From NCBI RefSeq assembly GCF_009831115.1, contig NZ_WUUK01000001.1:186001-250000 (forward strand): a stretch of DNA of 64,000 nt, given 5' to 3'. Under the pieces are notes generated by a model. The model did not search any database. It saw only the letters and a list, made by a program, of their open reading frames with translations, and was not told the DNA's origin. How positions within the stretch are numbered: position 1 is the stretch's first letter; each line of letters opens with the position of its first letter. The DNA is from Salinicoccus hispanicus (GTDB taxonomy: Bacteria > Bacillota > Bacilli > Staphylococcales > Salinicoccaceae). Shown piece after piece: positions 1-8,029 of this stretch. The position numbers and the translations under genes are program-made.

Positions 1-2880
1 AGTGATATCGAAGTGACGGTACACGATGTGGACGCACTGCTCGCCACGCTGGAAACCGAAGCACAGTCGCTGGCATCCGCGGAACAGTCCATCGCGGCTG
101 ACCGGGAGACACTTGCGGACATCGAAGCACGCATGAACCGTCTTGCAGAGAAAAGGGACGATCACGATCGCAAAAATCGTACGCTGAATGCCAGACTTGT
201 CGACCTGTCGAAAAAACTCGAGCAGACCAACGGACAGATTGCCCTCTATAAGGAGCGGAAAGACAACAAGGGGCAGGCAAGCGAAGATCTGAAAGTCCGG
301 CTCGAGACTTCAACGGAGCGCCATGACAGTCTCCACCAGCAGCATGCGGAAGTCCTTGAAACACTTGATGAGCTGGAACGGACATCCGAAAACCTTGAGC
401 AGGCCATCAAAGAGGCACGAAAAGAACGCCAGGAACTGATGAAGGACCACAGTGGTGAGATCGAGCAGCTGAAGGATCAGTACTATGATCTGATGGTTCA
501 GAAGACGACACTGGAAAATGAACATCGTCGTGCAGAAGATGAGAAATCACGTCTTGGCGACAGCATACGCCAGAAACAGGAACGGCTCGAGTCGCTGAAG
601 TCCACTCTGGAAGAGGAAAAGGCCCGTCATCTGACGCTCGAGCAGCAGTATGAGGCAACACGCAGTATACTGTCCGAAAAGCGGGAGGCATTCCAGGAAG
701 CGAACACCAGGATGGCAGCACTCCAGTCGCAGTATGATAAGGAACGGGAAAAGCTGGATACAGCCAGGCGCTATATCGACCAGCAGTCATCGAAACTCGA
801 GATGCTGACCACCATGCAGAATGAATACCGCGGATATTATCCCGGTGCACGCTTCATTTTGAAAAACCGCAAGCAATCAGACGGCATCATCGGTTCAGTC
901 GGTGAGCTGCTGTCGACCGATGGTGAATATGTCAGAGCGCTTGATACTGCGCTTGGTGCACAGGCCCAGAATATCGTTACCACAGACGAACACAGTGCCA
1001 AGCTGGCCATCAGGCGCCTGAAGGAGGCCAAAGCTGGCTTTGCCACTTTCCTGCCGATGGATATCATCAGGCACAAGCATATTCATTCGGATATCAGAAA
1101 TACGATCGTCCGGTCATCCATTGATGTGCAGATCATGTCGGAAATCGTCCATTACACAGCGGATATTCCGAATGTCGTCTCCCACCTGCTCGGAACCACG
1201 CTTGTTACAAGATCGATGGATGATGCGACGAAGCTAGCAGGTGAGATCGGCCACAAGCTTCGCATTGTGACTGTCGATGGTGAAACGATCATGCCGGGCG
1301 GTGCAATGTCGGGCGGCTCGAAAAGTTCCAAAAGCTCCATCATCGAAAGCCAGCGTGAACATCAGGAAACAAAAGAGAAGCTTGAAGAATACCAGGAGAA
1401 AACGCAACATATGGCGAAATCCGTCACTCGTCTCGGGGAAGACCTGGCGGATCAGATGGTTCTAAAAGACAAGCTGGAGGCAGAAGGCAGGGAGATTGCC
1501 GAGCAGAATGAAACCGACCATGCTGAAATAAGACGGCTTACGTACCAGATTGAAGCAAAAGAGGAAAACGCGGCAATCCTTGAAGAGGAACTGAAGGCAA
1601 TTGATGCCCCGCTTGATAGCCGTGACCATGCTGAACAGATCAGAGCTGTCGATGCCGACCTCGAGGCACTGGATGTACGCATCAGAAGAATGAGTGCTTC
1701 CGACCAGGATAAGAAGGAGACACTGCGGCAGCTTACTGATGAAGGTCATTCAATGGAACGGGAGCTTGCGACGGTCAGTGAACGTCTCACCCATTCGAGG
1801 AATGAAGCCCGACGTCTGGAAGCCGAACTGGCCGATGCGCTATCTGCGGTCCGGGATATAACCGCCCGACAGAAGATGCTCGAGCAGGATATCGGCACAC
1901 TTGATATCGAAGCGCTTGAGGCACAGAGGGAGACGCTCAATCAACAGGTCTCAGAGCTTTATGAAGCAACCGAAGAGGCAGCATCGCTGCAGCATGAGAT
2001 GAAGCAGGAGTACGCTTCGCTGCAGGAATCGAAAGATGACCATCTCAAGCGCCTGGATAGTCTGCAGGATGCTTTGAGAAAGCATAGCGGAACGAAGGAA
2101 AAGCTGGATGTCCAGATTGAACAGAAGATCGAATATTTATCGGAAACATATAAAATGACGTATGATAGAGCAAGAGAGGAATACCAGGACTTCACGAACA
2201 TCGATCAGAAGCGGATGAAGATATCGCTGAACAGGAAGAGCATCGAAGAACTGGGACCGGTGAACCTCGGAGCAATCGAGGAATTTGAACGCGTCAATGA
2301 ACGCTACTTGTTCCTTAAAGCGCAGGAAAGTGACCTGTATGAAGCAAGACAGACACTGCTTGAAGTCATTGAAGAAATGGACGAAGCAGTGGCCGTACGG
2401 TTCCAGTCTGCCTATGATCAGGTCAACCAGCACTTCGGAGAAGTGTTCAGGCGGATGTTCGGGGGCGGCCAGGCTGAACTCAGACTGACCGAGCCCGGCA
2501 ACTACCTGGAATCGGGTGTCGAGATATATGCCCAGCCACCGGGGAAGAAGTTGTCCACGCTTTCCCTCCTGTCCGGAGGAGAGCGTGCCCTGACGGCCAT
2601 CAGTCTGCTGTTCGGCATATTGAAGGTACGTGTCAGCCCATTCATCATACTGGATGAAGTGGAGGCGGCACTCGATGAAGCGAATGTACTGCGCTATGCA
2701 CACTATTTGAAGCAGCTTTCACAGGATACCCAGTTCATCGTGATCACCCACCGCAAGGGAACGATGGAGGAGAGTGACCGTCTGTTCGGCGTGACGATGC
2801 AGGAGCGCGGAGTCAGCCAGCTGATCAGCGTGGATCTTAAGGATTATGAAGAAAATACGAGAGAGGAAGAGACAGTGTGA
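1..2880 (+). CDS. smc: Chromosome segregation protein SMC (C-terminal part, 5' end outside window)
   Basis: SMC is the ATPase core of the Smc-ScpAB condensin complex that compacts and segregates the chromosome. The reading frame is open from base 1, so the true start lies upstream; 959 residues are visible of a family length near 1190, and the Walker A head half is missing. A long coiled coil rich in Glu/Lys/Gln leads to a hinge domain around residues 275-440, containing GYYPGARFIL and the glycine-rich MPGGAMSGGS. A second coiled coil follows, then the C-terminal ATPase head with the signature LSLLSGGERAL and Walker B FIILDEVEAALDEAN near residues 855-900. The stop overlaps the start of ftsY by four bases (GTGA), indicating translational coupling. 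The family assignment is certain; only the 5' part is unseen. Confidence 0.98.
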   Translation, partial: SDIEVTVHDVDALLATLETEAQSLASAEQSIAADRETLADIEARMNRLAEKRDDHDRKNRTLNARLVDLSKKLEQTNGQIALYKERKDNKGQASEDLKVRLETSTERHDSLHQQHAEVLETLDELERTSENLEQAIKEARKERQELMKDHSGEIEQLKDQYYDLMVQKTTLENEHRRAEDEKSRLGDSIRQKQERLESLKSTLEEEKARHLTLEQQYEATRSILSEKREAFQEANTRMAALQSQYDKEREKLDTARRYIDQQSSKLEMLTTMQNEYRGYYPGARFILKNRKQSDGIIGSVGELLSTDGEYVRALDTALGAQAQNIVTTDEHSAKLAIRRLKEAKAGFATFLPMDIIRHKHIHSDIRNTIVRSSIDVQIMSEIVHYTADIPNVVSHLLGTTLVTRSMDDATKLAGEIGHKLRIVTVDGETIMPGGAMSGGSKSSKSSIIESQREHQETKEKLEEYQEKTQHMAKSVTRLGEDLADQMVLKDKLEAEGREIAEQNETDHAEIRRLTYQIEAKEENAAILEEELKAIDAPLDSRDHAEQIRAVDADLEALDVRIRRMSASDQDKKETLRQLTDEGHSMERELATVSERLTHSRNEARRLEAELADALSAVRDITARQKMLEQDIGTLDIEALEAQRETLNQQVSELYEATEEAASLQHEMKQEYASLQESKDDHLKRLDSLQDALRKHSGTKEKLDVQIEQKIEYLSETYKMTYDRAREEYQDFTNIDQKRMKISLNRKSIEELGPVNLGAIEEFERVNERYLFLKAQESDLYEARQTLLEVIEEMDEAVAVRFQSAYDQVNQHFGEVFRRMFGGGQAELRLTEPGNYLESGVEIYAQPPGKKLSTLSLLSGGERALTAISLLFGILKVRVSPFIILDEVEAALDEANVLRYAHYLKQLSQDTQFIVITHRKGTMEESDRLFGVTMQERGVSQLISVDLKDYEENTREEETV

Positions 2881-3995
2881 GCTTTCTAAAGAGACTAAAA
2901 GACAAGTTCCAGCCGAAAGGTGACGAGCCTGAACTGCAGAAGCAGGAAACGCTTGAATCCCAGAGCGAAGCTCTGGATGATGGCCTGATCAGCATAGAGG
3001 CATTCGAGGAGTGGGAACAGGAGCAGATCGGCTACAAATTCAAAGCCGGTCTTGAGAAAAGCCGTGAAAAGTTCCAGAATGAGATCAATGAGCTCATGGC
3101 ACGCTACCGTACAGTGGATGAGGACTTTTTCGAAGCACTTGAAGAAGTGCTGATCTCAGCCGACGTCGGCTTCAATACAGTGATGGAGCTGACCGACGAA
3201 CTGCGTCACGAAGCGAAAGTGAAGAATATTACGGAAACGGCCGACCTCAGGGAGACAATCGTTGAAAAAATGGTCGAAATCTATGAGCGTAATGATGATC
3301 TTCCTGAAACGGTGAACATCCAGGAAGACGGCCTGTCCGTCATTCTTGTCGTCGGTGTCAATGGTGTCGGCAAGACGACAAGTATCGGTAAACTTGCCTA
3401 CAAGTACAAGCAGGAAGGCAAAAATGTGATGCTCGCTGCCGGAGATACATTCCGTGCAGGTGCAATCAGCCAGCTTAGAATATGGGGAGAGCGCGTCGGT
3501 GTCGATGTTATCTCTCAGGCAGAAGGCAGTGACCCTGCTGCTGTAATGTATGACGCCGTCAGTGCAGCCAAAAAGCGTGGCGCAGACGTCCTCATTTGTG
3601 ATACGGCCGGCCGTCTGCAGAACAAGGGCAACCTGATGAATGAGCTTTCAAAGATTAAAAAAGTCATCCAGAAGGTGGTGCCTGAAGCACCTCATGAATC
3701 CCTGCTCGTGCTCGATGCTACAACCGGTCAGAACGCACTGAGCCAGGCTAAGGCCTTCAAGGAAGTGACCGATGTTTCAGGTATTGTCCTGACCAAGCTT
3801 GATGGGACTGCAAAGGGTGGAATCGTGCTGGCGATCAAGAATGAACTCGGCATTCCGGTCAAGTTTGTCGGTCTTGGTGAGCAGCTGGATGATCTGCAGG
3901 AATTCAGTGCAGAAAACTATGTGTACGGACTGTTTGCCGACATGGTCTCCGATGCCGAGGAGATTGCGGACGATGAAGAAGGTGGCAAGGAGTGA
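2877..3995 (+). CDS. ftsY: Signal recognition particle receptor FtsY
   Basis: FtsY is the membrane-associated GTPase that receives SRP-ribosome complexes and delivers them to the Sec translocon. The 372-residue protein has a short, charged N-terminal A region (about residues 1-60), as usual in Gram-positives, followed by the NG domain. GTPase motifs are visible: G1 GVNGVGKTT at 160-168, [16 protein letters not shown] (G3 region) and [10 protein letters not shown] (G4 region). Translation starts at a GTG that overlaps the smc stop. Its own end overlaps the ylxM start by four bases. It is followed by ylxM and ffh, so receptor, accessory protein and SRP protein are made together, as in Bacillus and Staphylococcus. 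Confidence 0.98.
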   Translation: MSFLKRLKDKFQPKGDEPELQKQETLESQSEALDDGLISIEAFEEWEQEQIGYKFKAGLEKSREKFQNEINELMARYRTVDEDFFEALEEVLISADVGFNTVMELTDELRHEAKVKNITETADLRETIVEKMVEIYERNDDLPETVNIQEDGLSVILVVGVNGVGKTTSIGKLAYKYKQEGKNVMLAAGDTFRAGAISQLRIWGERVGVDVISQAEGSDPAAVMYDAVSAAKKRGADVLICDTAGRLQNKGNLMNELSKIKKVIQKVVPEAPHESLLVLDATTGQNALSQAKAFKEVTDVSGIVLTKLDGTAKGGIVLAIKNELGIPVKFVGLGEQLDDLQEFSAENYVYGLFADMVSDAEEIADDEEGGKE

Positions 3996-4327
3996 TCGAA
4001 GGTCTTGAGCGCACGACGCGCATGAACTACCTCTATGACTTCTATCACACGCTGCTGACGGATAAGCAGCGCAAGTATATCGAGCTGTACTACCTTGAGG
4101 ATTTTGCCTTCAGTGAAATTGCCGAAGAACTTGAAGTGACAAGACAGGCGGTATATGATAATTTAAAGCGGTCGAAAGATCTGCTCGAGCATTATGAAGG
4201 CAACCTCGGCATGTACAGGAATTTTGTAACGAGACAGTCTCTCCTCAAACGTCTGAGGGAGAAACTTGAACATAATGAAGATAAAGAAACCGCAACAATT
4301 TTAGATGAGCTTGAAGCGCTCGATTAG
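3992..4327 (+). CDS. ylxM: YlxM-like helix-turn-helix protein, SRP accessory factor
   Basis: YlxM is a small DNA-binding-like protein encoded next to ffh in Firmicutes. The streptococcal homologue is reported to interact with SRP components and modulate their GTPase activity. The 111-residue product has the family hallmark [19 protein letters not shown] near the N-terminus and a sigma-region-4-like helix-turn-helix ([19 protein letters not shown], about residues 34-55). The GTG start at 3992 overlaps the ftsY stop and gives the usual N-terminus; an internal ATG (4022) would remove conserved residues. The gene ends 12 bases before ffh, with the ffh ribosome binding site AGGAGG just after its stop. 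Identification is by family pattern and context. Confidence 0.95.
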   Translation: MIEGLERTTRMNYLYDFYHTLLTDKQRKYIELYYLEDFAFSEIAEELEVTRQAVYDNLKRSKDLLEHYEGNLGMYRNFVTRQSLLKRLREKLEHNEDKETATILDELEALD

Positions 4328-4339
4328 GAGGAGAAAATT

Positions 4340-5686
4340 ATGGCATTCGAAGGTTTAGGAGAACGCCTCCAGGCGACGATGGATCGCATAAAGAGCAAGG
4401 GGAAGGTCACGGAGTCGGATGTAAAGGTGATGATGCGTGAAGTGCGTCTGGCACTGCTTGAAGCCGACGTCAATTTCAAAGTCGTCAAGGAGTTCGTCAA
4501 CCAGGTCAAGGAACGTGCCCTCGGGTCGGACGTCATGCAGTCCCTGACACCGGGACAGCAGGTCATCAAGATCGTCAGGGAAGAGCTGACGGATCTGATG
4601 GGTGGAGAGAACCAGAAGATCACACTGGGTACAAAGCCGCCGACAGTCATCATGATGGTCGGTCTGCAAGGTGCCGGTAAGACGACGACTGCAGGTAAGC
4701 TTGCACTGCATCTCAGAAAGAATTTCAATAAGAAACCGATGCTTGTTGCAGGCGATATATATCGTCCGGCGGCCATCGACCAGCTCGAGACGGTCGGCAG
4801 ACAGATCGATGTTCCGGTGTTCTCGCTGGGTGATCAGGTCAAACCTCAGCAGATTGTGACCGAAGCACTGGATCATGCCAAAGCAGAGCATCTGGATACA
4901 GTCATCATCGATACAGCGGGCCGATTGCATATCGATGAGAACCTGATGAATGAACTGAAGGATATCAAGGGAATTGCCAACCCGCATGAAATCATGCTCG
5001 TTGTTGATGCAATGACCGGACAGGATGCAGTCAACGTCGCCGAGTCGTTCAATGACCTCCTCGATATCACGGGTGTGACACTGACCAAGCTTGATGGCGA
5101 TACACGAGGTGGTGCAGCACTATCCATCCGTTCTGTAACTGAAAAGCCGATCAAGTTCGTCGGTATGTCGGAGAAGATGGATGGGCTTGAAGCCTTCCAC
5201 CCGGACCGTATGGCCCAGCGCATACTCGGCATGGGTGATGTGCTTTCCATCATCGAAAAGGCACAGGCCAATGTGGATGAGACGGATCAGAAGGAACTTG
5301 AGAAGAAGATCAAGGACCAGAGCTTTACGCTGGATGACTTCCTGGCCCAGATGGACCAAGTCAAGAACCTCGGCCCACTGGATGAACTGCTGAAAATGAT
5401 GCCTGGTGCCAATAAGATCAAGGGGCTCGACCAGATGCAGATGAGTGGCAAGGAGATTGATCACGTCCAGGCCATCATCCGTTCAATGACGATGAAGGAA
5501 CGTGAAAATCCCAGCATCATCAATGCCAGCCGCAAGAAGCGGATTGCCAGAGGTTCCGGCCGCAGCCTGCAGGAAGTCAACCGTCTTCTCAAGCAGTTCG
5601 GGGATATGAAGAAAATGATGAAGCAGATGACGAGCCAGAAGGGCAAGAAGAAGAATCCATTCGGCAATATGGGTCTGCCATTCTAG
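4340..5686 (+). CDS. ffh: Signal recognition particle protein Ffh (SRP54)
   Basis: Ffh is the protein subunit of SRP. It binds 4.5S/scRNA and signal sequences of nascent membrane and secretory proteins and forms a GTP-dependent twin with FtsY. The 448-residue protein shows the N domain, then the G domain with G1 GLQGAGKTTTAGK from residue 108, DTAGRLHIDENLMNEL and TKLDGDTRGG. A methionine-rich M domain occupies roughly residues 328-440, including the RNA-binding segment SRKKRIARGSGRS and a KMMKQM-type tail. The start ATG is preceded by AGGAGG. A strong hairpin terminator follows, so the smc-ftsY-ylxM-ffh unit ends here. Confidence 0.99.
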   Translation: MAFEGLGERLQATMDRIKSKGKVTESDVKVMMREVRLALLEADVNFKVVKEFVNQVKERALGSDVMQSLTPGQQVIKIVREELTDLMGGENQKITLGTKPPTVIMMVGLQGAGKTTTAGKLALHLRKNFNKKPMLVAGDIYRPAAIDQLETVGRQIDVPVFSLGDQVKPQQIVTEALDHAKAEHLDTVIIDTAGRLHIDENLMNELKDIKGIANPHEIMLVVDAMTGQDAVNVAESFNDLLDITGVTLTKLDGDTRGGAALSIRSVTEKPIKFVGMSEKMDGLEAFHPDRMAQRILGMGDVLSIIEKAQANVDETDQKELEKKIKDQSFTLDDFLAQMDQVKNLGPLDELLKMMPGANKIKGLDQMQMSGKEIDHVQAIIRSMTMKERENPSIINASRKKRIARGSGRSLQEVNRLLKQFGDMKKMMKQMTSQKGKKKNPFGNMGLPF

Positions 5687-5693
5687 AACGGAT

Positions 5694-5732
5694 ATCCTGT
5701 AAAGGAAAAGGTCTTTACAGGATGTTTTATTT
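5694..5732 (+). terminator. Intrinsic terminator after ffh
   Basis: An 11-bp perfect stem (ATCCTGTAAAG / CTTTACAGGAT) with a short A/G-rich loop is followed by GTTTTATTT. It closes the ffh transcription unit. Its downstream arm also contains the -35 hexamer of the rpsP promoter. Confidence 0.8.
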
Positions 5733-5742
5733 CTGTTATAGT
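5714..5742 (+). promoter_or_regulatory. Promoter of the rpsP operon (sigma-A type)
   Basis: The -35 TTTACA (5714-5719) and -10 TATAGT (5737-5742) are separated by exactly 17 bases. The -35 lies inside the 3' arm of the ffh terminator stem. Transcription would begin about 33 bases before the rpsP start. Confidence 0.7.
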
Positions 5743-5782
5743 AGTAAAAGTGAAATTGAGAAATTGAAAGGAGTTAATAAAA

Positions 5783-6058
5783 ATGGCAGTTAAACTTAGA
5801 TTGACACGCATGGGTTCCAAAAAGAAACCTTACTACCGTATCGTTGTTGCGGATTCCCGCAGCCCGAGAGACGGTCGTATCATCGAACAGATCGGTTCAT
5901 ACAACCCGACTATAAAAAGTGATGACAATGTAACACTTGATGAGGAAAAAGCACTTGCATGGTTGCAGAATGGTGCAAAACCAAGTGATACAGTACGTAA
6001 CATCCTGAGCAGCAAAGGTGTTATGGAACGTTATCACAATGCTAAACTCGGGAAATAA
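5783..6058 (+). CDS. rpsP: 30S ribosomal protein S16
   Basis: S16 is a small-subunit protein needed for 30S assembly. The 91-residue product begins [25 protein letters not shown], the classic S16 N-terminus, and contains [16 protein letters not shown], a signature of the family. Length is normal for Firmicutes. The ATG is preceded by AAAGGAG with good spacing. It has its own promoter and is the first gene of an rpsP-khpA-rimM-trmD cluster that couples ribosome assembly with tRNA and 16S maturation. Confidence 0.99.
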   Translation: MAVKLRLTRMGSKKKPYYRIVVADSRSPRDGRIIEQIGSYNPTIKSDDNVTLDEEKALAWLQNGAKPSDTVRNILSSKGVMERYHNAKLGK

Positions 6059-6064
6059 TCCCGT

Positions 6065-6292
6065 ATGAAACAACTGCTTCAAACAATTCTTGAACCGATG
6101 CTCGAACATCCCGAAGTGCTTGAGATCGAAGTCGAGGAGACGGAATATGATGTCTCCTTGAGGATCAGAGTCCACGAGGACGATGTGGGTCGTGTAATCG
6201 GCAGGCGCGGACGCATGATTAAAGCGGTGCGCACCATCCTGTCGAATGCAAATCACGGCAGTTCAAAGAAAGTGTTTGTTGATGTCGACTAG
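6065..6292 (+). CDS. khpA: KhpA-type KH-domain RNA-binding protein (YlqC)
   Basis: KhpA is a single-KH-domain RNA chaperone. In Firmicutes it pairs with KhpB (Jag/EloR) and influences sRNA levels and cell elongation. The 75-residue product is one KH domain with the GxxG loop as GRRG in VGRVIGRRGRMIKAVRTIL (residues about 40-58). The N-terminus MKQLLQTILEPMLEHPE is typical of the family. The start is six bases after the rpsP stop; the Shine-Dalgarno sequence is poor, so translation probably depends on coupling to rpsP. A terminator hairpin begins at its stop codon. Position between rpsP and rimM matches ylqC of Bacillus subtilis. Confidence 0.93.
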   Translation: MKQLLQTILEPMLEHPEVLEIEVEETEYDVSLRIRVHEDDVGRVIGRRGRMIKAVRTILSNANHGSSKKVFVDVD

Positions 6293-6317
6293 GCACACCG
6301 GGCGGTGTGCCTTTTTT
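6292..6317 (+). terminator. Terminator/attenuator between khpA and rimM
   Basis: GGCACACC and GGTGTGCC form an 8-bp stem with a GGGC loop, followed by TTTTTT. The stem begins at the last base of the khpA stop codon. rimM and trmD have no obvious promoter of their own, so partial readthrough is likely and the hairpin may lower rimM-trmD expression relative to S16. Confidence 0.8.
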
Positions 6318-6347
6318 ATATCGTTATCATATTTGAGGAGGCAAATA

Positions 6348-6842
6348 ATGAAAATCAGTATCGGCCGCCTGGTCAATTTCCACGGCATTCGTGGAGAAGT
6401 GAAAGTGCTGAGCGATTCGGACTTTGCAGAAGATCGTTTTTCACCCGGCAGCAGTGTAGAGGTAAAGGGTACTGCCTATACCATCGACAGCTACCGCAAG
6501 CATAAGAACTTTCATATGCTAAGATTTGAAGGCGTTGGCAACATCAATGAAGTGGAGCATCTGAAAGGTTCGGAAGTGCTTCAGGAAGCAGAGGCAGTGG
6601 AGCTGCCGCTTGATGAAGGGGAATACCACTATAGGGATATCATCGGCCTTGAGGTATTGCTTGAAGGCACACTGGAATCAATCGGCAACGTTTCCGATAT
6701 CTTCGAAACCGGTGCAAACGATGTCTGGGTGGTCGACGGTGAGAAGCAGTACATGATTCCCTATATTGAAGATGTGGTGAAGGATATCGATCTCGAGCGG
6801 AATCGTATCATCATTCATCCGATGGAGGGACTGCTGGATTGA
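6348..6842 (+). CDS. rimM: 16S rRNA processing/ribosome maturation factor RimM
   Basis: RimM binds S19 and assists maturation of the 30S head and 16S rRNA. The 164-residue protein starts [20 protein letters not shown], the conserved beta-barrel N-terminal domain. It carries the PRC-barrel C-terminal half ([13 protein letters not shown] ... [12 protein letters not shown] ... [15 protein letters not shown]). The start chosen (ATG at 6348) follows GAGGAGG at about 8 bases; the frame is open upstream to 6246, but that stretch overlaps khpA and the terminator and has no family similarity. It overlaps trmD by four bases (TTGA). Confidence 0.97.
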   Translation: MKISIGRLVNFHGIRGEVKVLSDSDFAEDRFSPGSSVEVKGTAYTIDSYRKHKNFHMLRFEGVGNINEVEHLKGSEVLQEAEAVELPLDEGEYHYRDIIGLEVLLEGTLESIGNVSDIFETGANDVWVVDGEKQYMIPYIEDVVKDIDLERNRIIIHPMEGLLD

Positions 6843-7510
6843 ATATTCATTATTTGACACTGTTCCCTGAAATGTATGAAGGGGTGCTTGGCACGTCCAT
6901 TCTTGGTCGTGCGAAAGAGAAGGGCATCGTCAGCTATCATGCGGTCAATTTCCGCGACTACTCCGGAAACAAGCATAACAAAGTCGATGATTATCCGTAC
7001 GGTGGCGGCGCCGGCATGGTGCTGAAACCTGAGCCGGTATTCAATGCAATGGAAGCGATGGATCTCAAATCGCCGCGTGTCATCCTGATGTGTCCCCAGG
7101 GCCGTCCATTCGACCAGAAGATGGCCGAGGAACTGAGCGAAGAGGAGGATATTGTCTTCATCTGCGGACACTATGAAGGGTATGATGAACGCATCCGTAC
7201 ACTGGTGACGGATGAAGTATCGATCGGCGACTATGTACTGACCGGCGGAGAGCTTGCGAGCCTGACGATGACCGATGCCATTGTCAGGCTGATTCCCGGT
7301 GTGCTGAGCCGTGAGGAGAGCCATCAGGAGGATTCCTTCAGCACCGGCCTGCTTGAGCACCCGCACTATACCAGACCGCGTGAATACCGCGGCATGGAAG
7401 TGCCGGAAGTACTGCTCAATGGCAATCATCGGCTGATCGAGGAATGGCGCCGTGAGGAAAGCCTGAAACGTACGAAGGAAAGAAGGCCCGATCTGCTTTC
7501 CGACCAGTAG
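6839..7510 (+). CDS. trmD: tRNA (guanine37-N1)-methyltransferase TrmD
   Basis: TrmD makes m1G37 in tRNAs reading CNN and some other codons, preventing +1 frameshifting; it is essential. The 223-residue SPOUT-fold protein shows the N-terminal [20 protein letters not shown], the catalytic region [17 protein letters not shown], and the SAM-binding knot [10 protein letters not shown] plus [13 protein letters not shown]. Length is slightly below that of Bacillus homologues. It uses a TTG start overlapping the rimM stop, implying translational coupling. It is the last gene of the rpsP cluster; rplS downstream has a separate promoter. Confidence 0.98.
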   Translation: MNIHYLTLFPEMYEGVLGTSILGRAKEKGIVSYHAVNFRDYSGNKHNKVDDYPYGGGAGMVLKPEPVFNAMEAMDLKSPRVILMCPQGRPFDQKMAEELSEEEDIVFICGHYEGYDERIRTLVTDEVSIGDYVLTGGELASLTMTDAIVRLIPGVLSREESHQEDSFSTGLLEHPHYTRPREYRGMEVPEVLLNGNHRLIEEWRREESLKRTKERRPDLLSDQ

Positions 7511-7531
7511 AATGATTTTACATTTTTCCCG

Positions 7532-7560
7532 TTGAAACCGCATGATGATTATGGTAATAT
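7532..7560 (+). promoter_or_regulatory. Promoter of rplS (sigma-A type)
   Basis: TTGAAA (7532-7537), a 17-base spacer and TAATAT (7555-7560) lie just after trmD, giving a near-consensus promoter and a leader of about 75 bases before rplS. Confidence 0.75.
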
Positions 7561-7565
7561 TATAC

Positions 7566-7640
7566 GAGTGTCAAAGCACACATATACACAATCATCCGCT
7601 GCTATGATGGGCAAGATAATTGGAAGAAGGAGAAGATAAT
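7566..7640 (+). ncRNA. rplS 5' leader, candidate L19 autoregulatory leader
   Basis: The roughly 75-base leader between the rplS promoter and start can form small hairpins, GTG/CAC around GTGTCAAAGCACAC and CATC/GATG around the segment ending CTATGATGG, before the ribosome binding site AAGGAG. L19 leaders at this position are described in Firmicutes. I infer membership from position and simple pairing only; a covariance-model search would decide. Confidence 0.42.
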
Positions 7641-7988
7641 ATGTCACAGCAATTAATCAGTGATCTGACAAAAGAACAGCTTAAATCAGATTTGCCACAA
7701 TTCAAACCTGGAGATACTGTACGTGTACACGTACGTATCGTCGAGGGTTCACGTGAGCGTGTCCAGGTCTTTGAAGGCGTAGTAATCAAGCGTCGCGGAG
7801 GCGGAATTTCCGAAACATTCACAGTCCGCAAGATTTCCTACGGTGTTGGTGTTGAACGTACATTCCCTGTACACACTCCAAAAATCGAGAAGATCGAAGT
7901 AACACGCCGTGGTCGTGTACGTCGTGCGAAACTGTACTACCTGCGCAACCTGCGTGGTAAAGCTGCACGTATCAGAGAAATCCGATAG
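7641..7988 (+). CDS. rplS: 50S ribosomal protein L19
   Basis: L19 sits at the 30S-50S interface. The 115-residue protein contains [55 protein letters not shown] and the basic C-terminus [13 protein letters not shown]...GKAARIRE, all characteristic. I use the ATG at 7641 preceded by AAGGAG. The open frame extends to 7620, but the extra residues are not family-like and would include the Shine-Dalgarno sequence. It is monocistronic, with promoter, leader and terminator. The downstream neighbour yfhO is convergent. Confidence 0.99.
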   Translation: MSQQLISDLTKEQLKSDLPQFKPGDTVRVHVRIVEGSRERVQVFEGVVIKRRGGGISETFTVRKISYGVGVERTFPVHTPKIEKIEVTRRGRVRRAKLYYLRNLRGKAARIREIR

Positions 7989-7994
7989 AACCAC

Positions 7995-8029
7995 AAAAAC
8001 GCCTGACAGTTGGACTGTCAGGCGTTTTT
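7995..8029. terminator. Bidirectional terminator shared by rplS and yfhO
   Basis: AAAAACGCCTGACAGT and ACTGTCAGGCGTTTTT form a 16-bp perfect stem with loop TGG. T-runs lie on both strands, and the yfhO stop codon is located in the right-hand T/A run, so it serves both convergent units. Confidence 0.9.
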
